Shown here: positions 51,844 through 60,739 of the stretch, piece by piece
Numbering within the stretch: position 1 is the first letter of the stretch
Layout: each line of letters opens with the position of its first letter
Origin: Phycisphaerae bacterium
Lineage (GTDB): Bacteria; Planctomycetota; Phycisphaerae; UBA1845; UTPLA1
Reading direction: 5' to 3'
DNA length: 64,000 bases
Assembly: GCA_019636475.1 (NCBI GenBank)
Contig: JAHBXN010000007.1
Span: forward strand, 1-64,000
Translations under genes and position numbers: made by a program
The notes under the pieces: generated by a model
What the model was told of the DNA's origin: nothing
Database searches by the model: none
The model's input: only the letters and a program-made list of their open reading frames with translations

Positions 51844-52583
51844 GGCAGATCGCCTTCCTGATAAGCGCCGTACAGACGAAGATCGTCCATCACATCCTTG
51901 ACGGAAGCGTTGTAGGTCTCGCGTATGTTCACTCCCGCGGCTGCGAGCCCCTCCCTGCTGATCAAACCGCGACACCCTTCGCACTTCGAGCCGAAAGTGG
52001 GGCAGATTGCAGAACACCCGCCCCGCGTGACCGGCCCCAGACAGAAGATTCCCTGATCGTAGAGGCAAGGGTTTCCTCGCTTCTTGCACTCGACGCATAC
52101 CGGAGAATCGGGCAAGCGAAACACTTTTCCCATCAGCATGCACTTAACGAATTCAAGGAACTCCTCCTTGACCATTGGACAACCGGGCAACTCGTAATCG
52201 ACTTTCACGATCGCTGACAACGGCTTGGCTCTTGTGGTCGGAAAGTAATTCGCCATGTCGCCGTAGACGCATCGCCGATAATCGCTTTCTGACTGGTAAT
52301 TCTTCAGAGTATTGACGCCACCCAGGCATGCACAGGCCCCGATCGCGACGAGCACCCTGCTTTTCTCACGAATGTGCTGAATCTCCTTGGCGTCCTGCGG
52401 CGTTGAGACTGCCCCATCAACAAAGGCGATGTCGATGTCCCAGTCGCGATCGGTCATTCCTTCGCGGAAATTCACGATCTCGACGGCGCCGAGGATATCA
52501 AGAAGGTGATCCTCGAGTTCCAGAATCGCGAGCGAACAGCCTTCGCAGCTCGTTAGACTGAAGATGGCGATTTTAGGCTTCAT
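51840..52583 (-). CDS. hydD: [NiFe]-hydrogenase small (delta) subunit
   Basis: A 247-aa electron-transfer subunit. The proximal 4Fe-4S cluster is bound by SLTSCEGCSLAIL, GACACLGG and ELPGCP. Unlike short small subunits, it has a further Cys-rich C-terminal part (CVECKKRGNPC, CLGPVTRGGCSAICPTFGSKCEGCRG) for additional clusters, as in group 3b HydD. No Tat signal, so cytoplasmic. Starts 66 bases after hydG and overlaps hydA. Confidence 0.93.
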   Translation of the reverse strand: MKPKIAIFSLTSCEGCSLAILELEDHLLDILGAVEIVNFREGMTDRDWDIDIAFVDGAVSTPQDAKEIQHIREKSRVLVAIGACACLGGVNTLKNYQSESDYRRCVYGDMANYFPTTRAKPLSAIVKVDYELPGCPMVKEEFLEFVKCMLMGKVFRLPDSPVCVECKKRGNPCLYDQGIFCLGPVTRGGCSAICPTFGSKCEGCRGLISREGLAAAGVNIRETYNASVKDVMDDLRLYGAYQEGDLP

Positions 52584-52649
52584 CGATTGATTCCCGGTTG
52601 CCGATCGGCTTGACGGTGGACGCTGCCGTCCGCGCCGCCGAATTAATTA

Positions 52650-53507
52650 TCATTCCACCGCTTCGCGCATGGCCTTGAGTCGTCCATATTTGAACACCGG
52701 ACCATCGAGGCACACATACACATCATTCGCCTGACAGTTTCCACACTTTCCGATTCCGCACTTCATGCGGCGCTCCAGCGAACAGTAAATGCTCGATTGC
52801 GGAATGCCGCGGGCGAGGACTTCCAGCACAACAAACTTGAACATGACCGGCGGCCCCACGATGACCGCCTTCGTGGTCGACGGATCGAGCCGGGGCAGAC
52901 CACGGAACAGCGTCGTCACGACGCCCGTCTTTCCGCGCCATTGTTCATCAGGACGGTCAACGGTCACTTCGAAGTGCAATCGCGGATCGAGCCGCCAATG
53001 TGTCAGATCATCTGCAAAAAGCAGATCGGCCGGCTGTCGCGCGCCGTAGAGCACATAGAATTCTCCGAAACGATCGCGCTCATCGAGGACGTACTGGATC
53101 AGTGATCGCACCGGCGCCAGGCCCAGGCCGCCTGCGACAATGAGGATGTCCTTACCGTGCAGTTCGTCCACGTTGAATCCGTGTCCCAGCGGCCCGCGAA
53201 TGCCAAGCACATCGCCGACGCTCATTCGATGGATCGCCTCCGTCACCATGCCCACCCGTCGGATGCACATCTGAAAGACCTGCGGCCGCGTCGGTGAGGA
53301 GCAGATCGAGATGGGACACTCTCCAAAACCGAAGACGGAGACCTGAACGAACTGCCCCGGCGCATGACCCAGCGGCCGGCCCCCGGGCATTTCGATATCA
53401 AACAGCCGCTCATATTCGGTCAGCCGACGAATTTTAGTGATCATGCCGGGCTCGGGGACATAGAGGCCGGGTTCCTGAATCGCGCCGGCAGAGATAGTCG
53501 CAGACAT
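52650..53507 (-). CDS. hydG: Hydrogenase FAD/NAD(P)-binding (gamma) subunit
   Basis: A 285-aa ferredoxin-NADP reductase-like subunit. An FAD domain (HAPGQFVQVSVFGFGECPIS) is followed by an NAD(P) domain with DILIVAGGLGLAPVRSLI, and a C-terminal 2Fe-2S motif CGIGKCGNCQANDVYVCLDG like dihydroorotate dehydrogenase B electron-transfer subunits. It passes electrons between NAD(P) and HydB. The ATG at 53507 has AGGA upstream and begins one base after the hydB stop; the longer frame to 53603 is rejected. Confidence 0.92.
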   Translation of the reverse strand: MSATISAGAIQEPGLYVPEPGMITKIRRLTEYERLFDIEMPGGRPLGHAPGQFVQVSVFGFGECPISICSSPTRPQVFQMCIRRVGMVTEAIHRMSVGDVLGIRGPLGHGFNVDELHGKDILIVAGGLGLAPVRSLIQYVLDERDRFGEFYVLYGARQPADLLFADDLTHWRLDPRLHFEVTVDRPDEQWRGKTGVVTTLFRGLPRLDPSTTKAVIVGPPVMFKFVVLEVLARGIPQSSIYCSLERRMKCGIGKCGNCQANDVYVCLDGPVFKYGRLKAMREAVE

Positions 53508-53508
53508 A

Positions 53509-54561
53509 TTAGATTTCCTCCGCGAGCTGGTTGTAGATCTCCACCGAATTAATCTTCGCGGTGCATGCCCGGTCGCAGCGCGCACAGCCAACACACCCTG
53601 CAATCCCCGACTGGTCCTTCACCCACTTGGCTTTTCGAAAAATTCGATGTCGCAGCCGGGACGCAGCCTTGGGACGAAAATTGTGTGGTCCGGCAACCTC
53701 CGCAAACTTCTCCAGTTGGCAGCCGTCCCATTCTCGCTTGCGTTCGCCGCGCGTCAGGGTCATGTCGGTTTCATCGAAGATGTTGAAGCAGTAGCAGGTC
53801 GGGCACGCCATATTGCAACTCCCGCAGGAGTAGCACCTCCGCGCCGTCGCCTCCCATAGCAGTGAGTCGTAAGAGCGATTCAGCAGCGACGGCAGTTCTT
53901 CCAGACGGGTCTTGAGCCGGTGCGGAAAAGCCGCTTCTTTGCGACGCTGGTACTCCTCCATCGCGCGCTCGTCGGCAGCCTTGGGTATCGCGCCGATCGA
54001 TCCCTTCTGAAGCCGCACCTCCCCACGCTTGGAACCGAAGACCAAGCCGTACCGCATGTCATTCGGCCCGCTGCCCTGCTCCAGCGGAAAGAGCATCAGA
54101 TCAAAGCCGTCTTTCGCGACATTGCCGTGCATGTCCGCGCAGAACACACCCACCGTGCATTCCTTTGCGCAATCGACGCCGATAATGAACGCACACTCCC
54201 GGCGGGACAAGTAATGCTCATCGCGATGATCCTTCGAAAAGACGCGGTCCAACAGGCGAATCGCATTAATATCGCAGGGATGCACCCCCACAAAGGCCGT
54301 CGGAACCCGCTCAATCGAAAGAGTGGACTCGAATCGACCATTCTGCCTGCTGAACTGAAACAGCGTCTCTGTCGGCGGAAACAGAAACGCTCGCGGGCCA
54401 TAGACGCAGTAGGAGAACGTCAAGTCGAGCCCGGATAAGTCGGTCAGTATCTCATAGAAGTACTGACCACCACGCAGAACCGGCCCGACGATTCGATGTT
54501 CAGGGGCCAGATCGGCGACGATCCTGAGCACCTCCGCATGAGTGATGATTCGATCCAACAT
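53509..54561 (-). CDS. hydB: Hydrogenase 4Fe-4S (beta) subunit
   Basis: A 350-aa iron-sulfur subunit. Two ferredoxin-type clusters are near the C-terminus: CYSCGSCNMACPTCYC and CVGCARCDRAC. The N-terminal part contains FVGVHPCDINAIRLLDRVF and GVDCAKECTVG, as in the HydB/AsrA family, which can be linked to sulfite or polysulfide reduction. GAGGG lies seven bases before the ATG. First of the four structural genes. Confidence 0.92.
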   Translation of the reverse strand: MLDRIITHAEVLRIVADLAPEHRIVGPVLRGGQYFYEILTDLSGLDLTFSYCVYGPRAFLFPPTETLFQFSRQNGRFESTLSIERVPTAFVGVHPCDINAIRLLDRVFSKDHRDEHYLSRRECAFIIGVDCAKECTVGVFCADMHGNVAKDGFDLMLFPLEQGSGPNDMRYGLVFGSKRGEVRLQKGSIGAIPKAADERAMEEYQRRKEAAFPHRLKTRLEELPSLLNRSYDSLLWEATARRCYSCGSCNMACPTCYCFNIFDETDMTLTRGERKREWDGCQLEKFAEVAGPHNFRPKAASRLRHRIFRKAKWVKDQSGIAGCVGCARCDRACTAKINSVEIYNQLAEEI

Positions 54562-54780
54562 CGTTCGACCCTCATCGGACCCATCGCCGAAAACTCACGA
54601 CGTGGGCGTCACTTCTAAACTCGTGCAAGCGGCGCACCAGTTGGCCAGGCTCATTAACGGATGAGGGCGCCCGACCGATGAACCGCGCAGTCGTTACGTC
54701 CGCGTGACTTTGGCTTCTGCGCAATAAACGGCGGAGTGCGTAATACTACGCGGTTGCGGTGCCAAGAACCGGACCCTGAA
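54562..54780. other. Internal gap of the hydrogenase locus
   Basis: About 220 bases between the receiver-domain gene and hydB, the largest gap in the locus. It has a small inverted repeat GCGTA-n4-TACGC (54736-54749). It may hold a promoter for the structural genes, but no clear -35/-10 pair was seen. Confidence 0.35.
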
Positions 54781-55209
54781 TCACTCCACCGAACGCATCC
54801 AGCGGCCGCCAAACGAGTTCGATTCCAGTGTTTGCAGGACAATCTGTCGCAGATGTGCCGGTTCGATCGGCTTTGCAATGAATTGCTGGGCGGGCAGATA
54901 ATCGGTCCCTAACTCCCGTGCCAAGTCGATGTCGGTCTTGACGTGTACGTCCGTGGAGACAATAACCGGCATTTTCCGGAAGATCTCGTCGCGCCGAAGA
55001 TCGTATAGCAGATGCAGACCCTCTGTGGCGCCGCCGGTACCGATCTCCAATATCAGCATATTCGGGACCAGTTCTCGCAGAATCTTACGCCCCTGCGATA
55101 CGGACTCGACCGCTTCAACCAGAATGTGCTCTGATGATAGTGCCGCCCGCATCATCTGATGAACGCCTTGATCATGATCGATCAGCAGGACGATCGCGCG
55201 TGTCTTCAT
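54781..55209 (-). CDS. Stand-alone receiver-domain protein with Glu at the phospho site
   Basis: A 142-aa CheY-like receiver with no output domain. The acidic pocket is LLIDHDQG, the conserved Thr lies in VIVSTDVHV and Lys in FIAKPIEP. The position normally holding the phospho-acceptor Asp reads MLILEIGTGG, that is Glu. It is therefore either phospho-mimetic or not phosphorylated in the usual way. ATG 55209 has GGAGG nine bases upstream. It lies between hypE (51-base gap) and hydB on the same strand, suggesting a role in hydrogenase expression or activity. Confidence 0.8.
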   Translation of the reverse strand: MKTRAIVLLIDHDQGVHQMMRAALSSEHILVEAVESVSQGRKILRELVPNMLILEIGTGGATEGLHLLYDLRRDEIFRKMPVIVSTDVHVKTDIDLARELGTDYLPAQQFIAKPIEPAHLRQIVLQTLESNSFGGRWMRSVE

Positions 55210-55260
55210 CGTGTAGGTCCTCCAGAGATCAGGCCGTGCCCTCACATCGCGCAACTGCGA

Positions 55261-56298
55261 TCAACAGATTCGGGGCAACTCCTCGCCATACGGCCGCTGA
55301 ACGATACGTCGTCCGCCAGAGCGTGTAATTAACTCCACGAGTGCAGGATGTTCATCCGTTACGCGTCCAATGACCGCGGCGTGTCTTCCTTCAGGCCACA
55401 TTCTCATCGCTGAGACCACAAGCGCCGCTTCCTCCATTGGGACAAAGCAGACGACTTTTCCCTCATTCGCGATTGTCAGAGGATCCAGCCCAAGCAGATC
55501 CGCCGCGCGCTGCGCCGTCGGCGTAATCGGAATATCCGATTCGTCCACGATAATGCTTGCGCCGGATGCCTCACTCACATCGGCCAGGACTCCGGCAAGT
55601 CCACCGCGCGTGGCGTCGCGCATGAATCGGACCGTCGCACCACATTCCAATACACGCCCGATCAATCGATTCAGGGGCGCGGCATCGCTTCGCATGTGTG
55701 AATCGAATTCCATGCCGGCGCGAAGCGACATGATCGCCAGTCCGTGCTCGGCAATCGGACCGTTCACGATCACCGCGTCGCCCGGGCAGACCTGATCCGC
55801 CGCCAGTTTCGGCCGCTCCGGCGTCAATTCTCCGAGGCCGGAGGTGTTGATATACATTCCATCGCCGGACCGCCGTTCGAGAACCTTCGTATCGCCCGTC
55901 ACGATTCGAACTCCCGCTTCCGCCGCAGTCGCTGCGATCGACGCGATGATTCGATCCAACACGGCGATCGGCAGTCCTTCTTCGATGATCATTCCCAGGC
56001 TTAGCGCGATGGGTCGAGCGCCCATGACGGCCAGATCGTTGACCGTTCCCGCCACCGCGATGCGTCCGATGTCGCCACCCGGAAACTCCAGCGGCGACAC
56101 CACGAACGAATCCGTCGTGAAGATCACGTCACCGCCCCGCCACGGCACAATCGCGCTGTCCTCAAAGCGATCCAGAATCGGATTACTGAGCATCGGCGCG
56201 ATTCGCTCCCGAACGAGGCGCGCGGTCATCTCGCCGCCCCCGCCATGCGCCAGAACGATCCGCTCCATGTTATTCGAGACGGCTGTGAATCCGTTCAT
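55261..56298 (-). CDS. hypE: Hydrogenase expression/formation protein HypE
   Basis: A 345-aa PurM-like ATP-dependent dehydratase that turns the carbamoyl group on its C-terminal Cys into a thiocyanate for Fe-CN synthesis. The N-terminus LAHGGGGEM, the ATP-site FTTDSFVVSPLEFPGGDIG and DATRGGLAGVL are canonical, and the chain ends in PRIC with the essential terminal Cys. ATG 56298 overlaps the hypD stop (ATGA). Confidence 0.95.
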   Translation of the reverse strand: MNGFTAVSNNMERIVLAHGGGGEMTARLVRERIAPMLSNPILDRFEDSAIVPWRGGDVIFTTDSFVVSPLEFPGGDIGRIAVAGTVNDLAVMGARPIALSLGMIIEEGLPIAVLDRIIASIAATAAEAGVRIVTGDTKVLERRSGDGMYINTSGLGELTPERPKLAADQVCPGDAVIVNGPIAEHGLAIMSLRAGMEFDSHMRSDAAPLNRLIGRVLECGATVRFMRDATRGGLAGVLADVSEASGASIIVDESDIPITPTAQRAADLLGLDPLTIANEGKVVCFVPMEEAALVVSAMRMWPEGRHAAVIGRVTDEHPALVELITRSGGRRIVQRPYGEELPRIC

Positions 56299-57413
56299 GT
56301 CACGCCCTCCATTTTCGCGTCCGACGGCTCCGCGCTCCGTCCTGGTTTCGGGCCGTACTTGAACCAGGCTGAACATGCACCCTCACCGCTCACCATGCAT
56401 GGTCCGATCGGCGTCATCGGCGTACAGCCCCCGCCGAACAGCGCACAGCGGTTCGGTTCGACTCGCCCCTGAATCACCTCCCCACAGCGACAGACCGGGT
56501 GATCGACATCTTCACCGAGGGCCATGCCGAATCGACGAAGCGCATCAAATCGTCGATAGGCTGGGGCAAATTCAAGGCCACTCACAGGAATGACACCGAG
56601 AGCACGCCATACCGTATCCGCTTCAACAAACACCCGCGAGAGTAAACCGAGCGCGACTGAATTACCTTCCGGTCGGACGACTGCGTCATAGACGTTCTCA
56701 AGTTTCGGCGTCCCGCATTCAATCTGCCGGAGCAAATGCACGAGGCCGGCGAGCATCTGCCCGAACTCGAATCCGGCGACGACGCAGGGCTTGCCAAAGT
56801 CATCCACGATCGGGCGATAGGCCTCGGATCCGATAATGACACTGACATGCCCTGGACATAAGAAGCCGTCAATCGGCACATCGCCCGCAGAGAGCAGTGC
56901 CCGCATCGCCGGAATCACCAGTTTGTGACAGCTCAAGACCGAGAAATTCTCGATACCGCCCGCTTCCGCCTCCAGCACCGTCGCCGCGGCCGCGGGCGCC
57001 GTTGTCTCGAAGCCAACACCGAGAAACACGACTTCGGAGTTCGGCTCGTTGCGGGCAAGTTCCAGCGCTGCTCGAGCCGAAGTGACGACGCGAATCCTGG
57101 CACCGAGAGACCGAAGACGCTCCAGGCTTCCGTTTCGGCCCGGCACGCGCATCATGTCGCCATATGTGGCGATCGCGACCGTTTCGCGCCTCGCCAGTTC
57201 AAGCGCCGCGTCGATGTGCCGCTGGGCCGTCACGCAGACAGGACAGCCCGGACCGCTCAGCAGTTTCAGATTCGCCGGGAGCATCGACTTCAATCCGCTG
57301 CGAAACGCCGAGACCGTGTGCGTGCCGCACACCTCCATCAACTGCACGCGCCGCCCGATCCGGTCGCACAGTCGAATCAGCTCCCGTCGCAAGTTCTCAA
57401 CGTTATTGTTCAT
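56295..57413 (-). CDS. hypD: Hydrogenase formation protein HypD
   Basis: A 372-aa iron-sulfur scaffold that, with HypC, assembles the Fe(CN)2CO unit. Conserved motifs are MEVCGTHTVSAF, LLSGPGCPVCV, VGFETTAPA and the Cys-rich C-terminus CRCGEVIQGRVEPNRC...FGGGCTPMTPIGPCMVSGEGAC that binds the 4Fe-4S cluster. The ATG at 57413 overlaps the end of hypC by 11 bases. Confidence 0.95.
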   Translation of the reverse strand: MNNNVENLRRELIRLCDRIGRRVQLMEVCGTHTVSAFRSGLKSMLPANLKLLSGPGCPVCVTAQRHIDAALELARRETVAIATYGDMMRVPGRNGSLERLRSLGARIRVVTSARAALELARNEPNSEVVFLGVGFETTAPAAAATVLEAEAGGIENFSVLSCHKLVIPAMRALLSAGDVPIDGFLCPGHVSVIIGSEAYRPIVDDFGKPCVVAGFEFGQMLAGLVHLLRQIECGTPKLENVYDAVVRPEGNSVALGLLSRVFVEADTVWRALGVIPVSGLEFAPAYRRFDALRRFGMALGEDVDHPVCRCGEVIQGRVEPNRCALFGGGCTPMTPIGPCMVSGEGACSAWFKYGPKPGRSAEPSDAKMEGVT

Positions 57414-57678
57414 CGCTTCTCGCCGTCTCGGTTTGCTCGACCGCCTCGACAAACTCAACCTCATTGCCTGAATAACATGCCTTCAGGTAGTCCCATGTCT
57501 CCATTGCCGAAGATTCCGGGATCGTCGAAATTGCAAAGCCGGCGTGAACCAGTACCCAGTCGCCGGGACCGGCCTTGGGCGTCAGAACCCGACTGACGCG
57601 CAGCCGATTGCCCTCAAACGCCACCGTCGCCTCATCCCCCTCGCAGTCGACGATTTTACCCGGCACCGCTAGGCACAT
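57403..57678 (-). CDS. hypC: Hydrogenase assembly chaperone HypC
   Basis: A 91-aa HypC/HupF chaperone. The invariant MCLAVPGKIV start gives the Cys2 that carries iron ligands to the large subunit. The beta-barrel continues with GDWVLVHAGFAI. It overlaps the hypF-like gene by ten bases and hypD by eleven. Confidence 0.95.
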   Translation of the reverse strand: MCLAVPGKIVDCEGDEATVAFEGNRLRVSRVLTPKAGPGDWVLVHAGFAISTIPESSAMETWDYLKACYSGNEVEFVEAVEQTETARSDEQ

Positions 57679-58895
57679 TGTTGCACCCTATCGCTGACGG
57701 CCGCACCGGCAATGCACTGTCCAAGTGCCAATGTCTCGTCACCCCAAAGAAGCTGTCTCGAAGCGCACACGCGAAGATGGCGGTCCTCCAGTCGCTGGGT
57801 CAGCCGTGACCGCAGCTTCCGATTAGCGAAACAGCCGCCGGCGAGGACAACCGTTGTCAAACCACACGCATCGCAGGACATCAAGGCGGTAGCCGAGAGC
57901 ATTCGCGCCACGGTCTCATGAAATCGTGCCGAGATTTCAGCTGCGGAATGCCCAGCGGCGATGTCTCGCACGATTCCACGAATCATTGGCGCCGGCGACA
58001 TGATCATCGCGCCTCTTTCGAATCGTGTTTCATAGGGATAAGGCTCGGCGCGGCCGTCGACGGCGATTGCTTCGAGCGCGGAGGCCGCATCCGCCAGCCC
58101 GGTGTTGCGGTCGCAAATTCCCAGCAGGAACGCAACCGCGTCGAACAATCGCCCCATGCTGGAAGTCACCGGCGCATTGAGCGCGCGCGTCCGCATCTGC
58201 TCGAAAAGTTCCAGCGTCAACTGCGGAATGCGTGCGAATATCGGGGCGCAATCGACACGCCAATTGTTGCCGAATGCCTGGCATGCCAGCGCGGCCGCCG
58301 GCCGCCATGTCTCCACGGCCGCAAGGTTGCCGCCGACAAGGGGAAAGTATTCCAGATGCGCCCGCCGCTCGAAACTGGCGGTGTCACACGAAAGCACTTC
58401 GCCCCCCCAGGCCGCACCATCCGTTCCGTATCCAACCCCGTCACAGCAAATCGCGACAACTCGGCGGTCGATGCCCCACTCAGCCATGACGGACACGGCG
58501 TGAGCGTGATGATGCTGCACACCGACACAAGGCAATCCGATGGACTTGGCCAATATGGTCGACAGATACTGCGGATGCAGGTCATGTGCGATTACATCCG
58601 GTCGATAGTTGTCGTTCTTCATGATCGAACTGACGATTCTCGTAAAGTGCCGGTACACACTCGGCACTTTCAAATCGCCAACAGGCCCCATGAGCACGGC
58701 CCGCCGACCCCTCGTGGAGCAAACGGTTGACTTGAGTTCCCCACCGACGCCCAAGACGCGCACCCGAGATGCACGAAACAGTCGCAAGTGCCGAATCCGA
58801 AATGTTCGGTTCCGATCAGACGTTGCCGAATCGCTCTGCACGCTGTGTTCGAATGAGAGACTCGGGCTCTCTGTATTTACACCCGCTTTCGCCAT
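57669..58895 (-). CDS. hypF: HypF-like protein containing only the C-terminal Kae1-like carbamoyltransferase half
   Basis: A 408-aa protein matching the second half of HypF, which is normally about 750 aa. It starts in the inter-domain linker (VLGVGGELKSTVCSTRGRRA) and contains the metal-binding VQHHHAHAVS, the nucleotide-site CDGVGYGTDGAAWGGE and VVLAGGCFANRKLR. The N-terminal acylphosphatase, zinc-finger and YrdC-like domains are missing. The ATG at 58895 has GGAG eight bases upstream, and no such domains are encoded upstream on this strand. It would transfer a carbamoyl group to HypE, but formation of carbamoyl-adenylate would need another protein. I recall a truncated HypF1 in Cupriavidus necator; this is from memory. 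Confidence 0.88.
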   Translation of the reverse strand: MAKAGVNTESPSLSFEHSVQSDSATSDRNRTFRIRHLRLFRASRVRVLGVGGELKSTVCSTRGRRAVLMGPVGDLKVPSVYRHFTRIVSSIMKNDNYRPDVIAHDLHPQYLSTILAKSIGLPCVGVQHHHAHAVSVMAEWGIDRRVVAICCDGVGYGTDGAAWGGEVLSCDTASFERRAHLEYFPLVGGNLAAVETWRPAAALACQAFGNNWRVDCAPIFARIPQLTLELFEQMRTRALNAPVTSSMGRLFDAVAFLLGICDRNTGLADAASALEAIAVDGRAEPYPYETRFERGAMIMSPAPMIRGIVRDIAAGHSAAEISARFHETVARMLSATALMSCDACGLTTVVLAGGCFANRKLRSRLTQRLEDRHLRVCASRQLLWGDETLALGQCIAGAAVSDRVQQCA

Positions 58896-59347
58896 CGATT
58901 GAACTCCGTTTCATAGATCCGCCGATGTCAGAGCGGTCCACTGAACTGGCATGTCGCAAACTGAGTGCCATTCGTGTGATGAGATTTTCAACGGGCCGGC
59001 CCGGGGGTGAACCGAATCTCGATGCCAATTCACGAATCGACTTGGAGGAATGTGGAGGCACTGCGAACTCCATCCACTTATCGGGACCGATCGGATCACT
59101 ATGGCTGCCCCGGCAGAACTCGCCGGATGGAGTCCATTCGTGTATTTCCTCGCAACCCTGCGCGACAACTCGCACTTGAGCGGCGAGCGCGCCTCGAAGC
59201 ACCGACTTCTCACGAGCCCAGGGGGCATCGGCGGACGTTCAATCCTTGCCGATAACGATCGGCAATCGAATTGCAGTCGCAAGAGTGCGATGACTGCGTT
59301 GCCGCCGAGCGCCGGCACCCGAGGGAACCTGGAGGCACGAGGTGGAG
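58896..59347. other. Divergent intergenic region at the hydrogenase operon start
   Basis: About 450 bases between the divergent hypF-like and PLP-enzyme genes. It holds both ribosome-binding sites. Short frames on both strands (for example 58911-59318 minus) have atypical composition and no recognised product. The operon promoter should lie here, but no consensus pair stands out. Confidence 0.5.
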
Positions 59348-60694
59348 ATGGACCTGACGCACAATCGATCTGACGGAGGCAGTCCAGTGAAAAACAAACA
59401 GGATGAGAAGAGTCCCGAACGACGCGCGCACCTGCGGACCCGCATGATTCACGGTCACGACCGCTCTCGTCATTGGGAATACAGTCACCATGTCGTCCCC
59501 CCCATCACGAGCTCTGTGACGTTTCGGCTTGACTCAGTCGAGCGTGGCGCAAAAGGTTTCACCGATTTCACTCACGAAACGGACGCAGACGCGAACCCGG
59601 TACCGATTTTCATCTACGACCGCCTCGACGAACCGACACGAGGCATGCTCGAAGAGAATCTCGCGTCAGCAGAGGGGGGTGACACTGCGCTTTGTTTTGC
59701 ATCGGGCATGGCAGCGATCAGCGGCATTGTGCATTGCCTGCTCCGCTCTGGCGATCACATTGTCACACACCACGTTCTCTACGGATGCACCTATTCGCTG
59801 TTTACGAATTGGCTACCGCAGTACGGCATGGATGTCACGTTTGTCGACATGACGGACCTGAACTCAGTACGCGCCGCGATTCGGCCGAATACGCGAATTA
59901 TCTACTTTGAGACGCCGATCAATCCCGACATGACGATCATTGACATGACCGCCGTGCGGGACATCGTCGCCGAATGCAACCGTTCCCGAAGCGAATCTCA
60001 GAAAATCCGGTCCATCGTCGACAACACATTCGCCACGCCTCACTGTCAGCGGCCGATCGAATTCGGAATGGACATCGTGTGCCACTCACTGACCAAGGGC
60101 ATCGGCGGATTCGGCACGGACGTTGGTGGCGTGGTCGTAGTTCCGAATGAACTGCATGGCCGGCTGCTTCTGTATCGAAAGGATTTCGGAGGCATCCTGT
60201 CGCCCAAGTCGGCATGGGCGACGCTGGTGTACGGGCTTCCGTCATTGGCGGCCCGAATGGTCAACTATCAGAAGACCGCTCATCACGTCGCCAGGTTTCT
60301 ATCGGAACATCCTAAAGTTGAGCGCGTCTTGTATCCGGGGCTCGAGTCTTTCCCGCAATTCGCATTGGCGAAGCGTCAAATGCGCGACACCAAAGGCCGA
60401 TTCTCACCGGGCAGCATGCTCTATTTTGTGCTCAAAGACGCGACACCGGAAGGCCGGCGCGGCGCGAGATTCGTCGACTATGTCGCGAGAAATGCGTATT
60501 CCATCTGCCTGGCTGTCAGCCTGGGCCAGATCAAGACCCTCATCGAATGCCCATTTCACATGACACATTCGGCATTACCGCCAACGGAAATGGCGAGGCA
60601 CGGCGTTGTGCCGGGAGGAATTCGCCTAAGCTGCGGACTCGAGGATTGGGAAGACATCGTCGCGGACCTCGCTGAAGCACTGGATGCGATCTGA
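59348..60694 (+). CDS. PLP-dependent Cys/Met-metabolism type enzyme
   Basis: A 448-aa fold-type I PLP enzyme related to cystathionine gamma-lyase, methionine gamma-lyase and O-acetylhomoserine sulfhydrylase. PLP contacts are YDRLDEPTRGMLEENLA (in place of the usual YSRxxNPT), FASGMAAISG, ETPINPDM, VDNTFATP, and the Schiff-base Lys in HSLTKGIGG. Substitution of the NPT motif by EPT marks a divergent branch, so the substrate (cysteine, methionine or homocysteine) is not assigned. ATG 59348 is annotated; a GTG at 59387 with GGAGG seven bases upstream is an equally good start. Divergent from the hydrogenase operon. Confidence 0.8.
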   Translation: MDLTHNRSDGGSPVKNKQDEKSPERRAHLRTRMIHGHDRSRHWEYSHHVVPPITSSVTFRLDSVERGAKGFTDFTHETDADANPVPIFIYDRLDEPTRGMLEENLASAEGGDTALCFASGMAAISGIVHCLLRSGDHIVTHHVLYGCTYSLFTNWLPQYGMDVTFVDMTDLNSVRAAIRPNTRIIYFETPINPDMTIIDMTAVRDIVAECNRSRSESQKIRSIVDNTFATPHCQRPIEFGMDIVCHSLTKGIGGFGTDVGGVVVVPNELHGRLLLYRKDFGGILSPKSAWATLVYGLPSLAARMVNYQKTAHHVARFLSEHPKVERVLYPGLESFPQFALAKRQMRDTKGRFSPGSMLYFVLKDATPEGRRGARFVDYVARNAYSICLAVSLGQIKTLIECPFHMTHSALPPTEMARHGVVPGGIRLSCGLEDWEDIVADLAEALDAI

Positions 60695-60739
60695 TTTCAT
60701 AATCGCGACCGATACGATCAGGCCGGCGCGCCGCGAACG

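Noticed and set aside
51844-52143. N-terminal extension of the hydrogenase large subunit
   Set aside because: About 100 unconserved Arg/Ser-rich codons overlapping hydD; the canonical N-terminus and ATGA overlap place the start at 51843.
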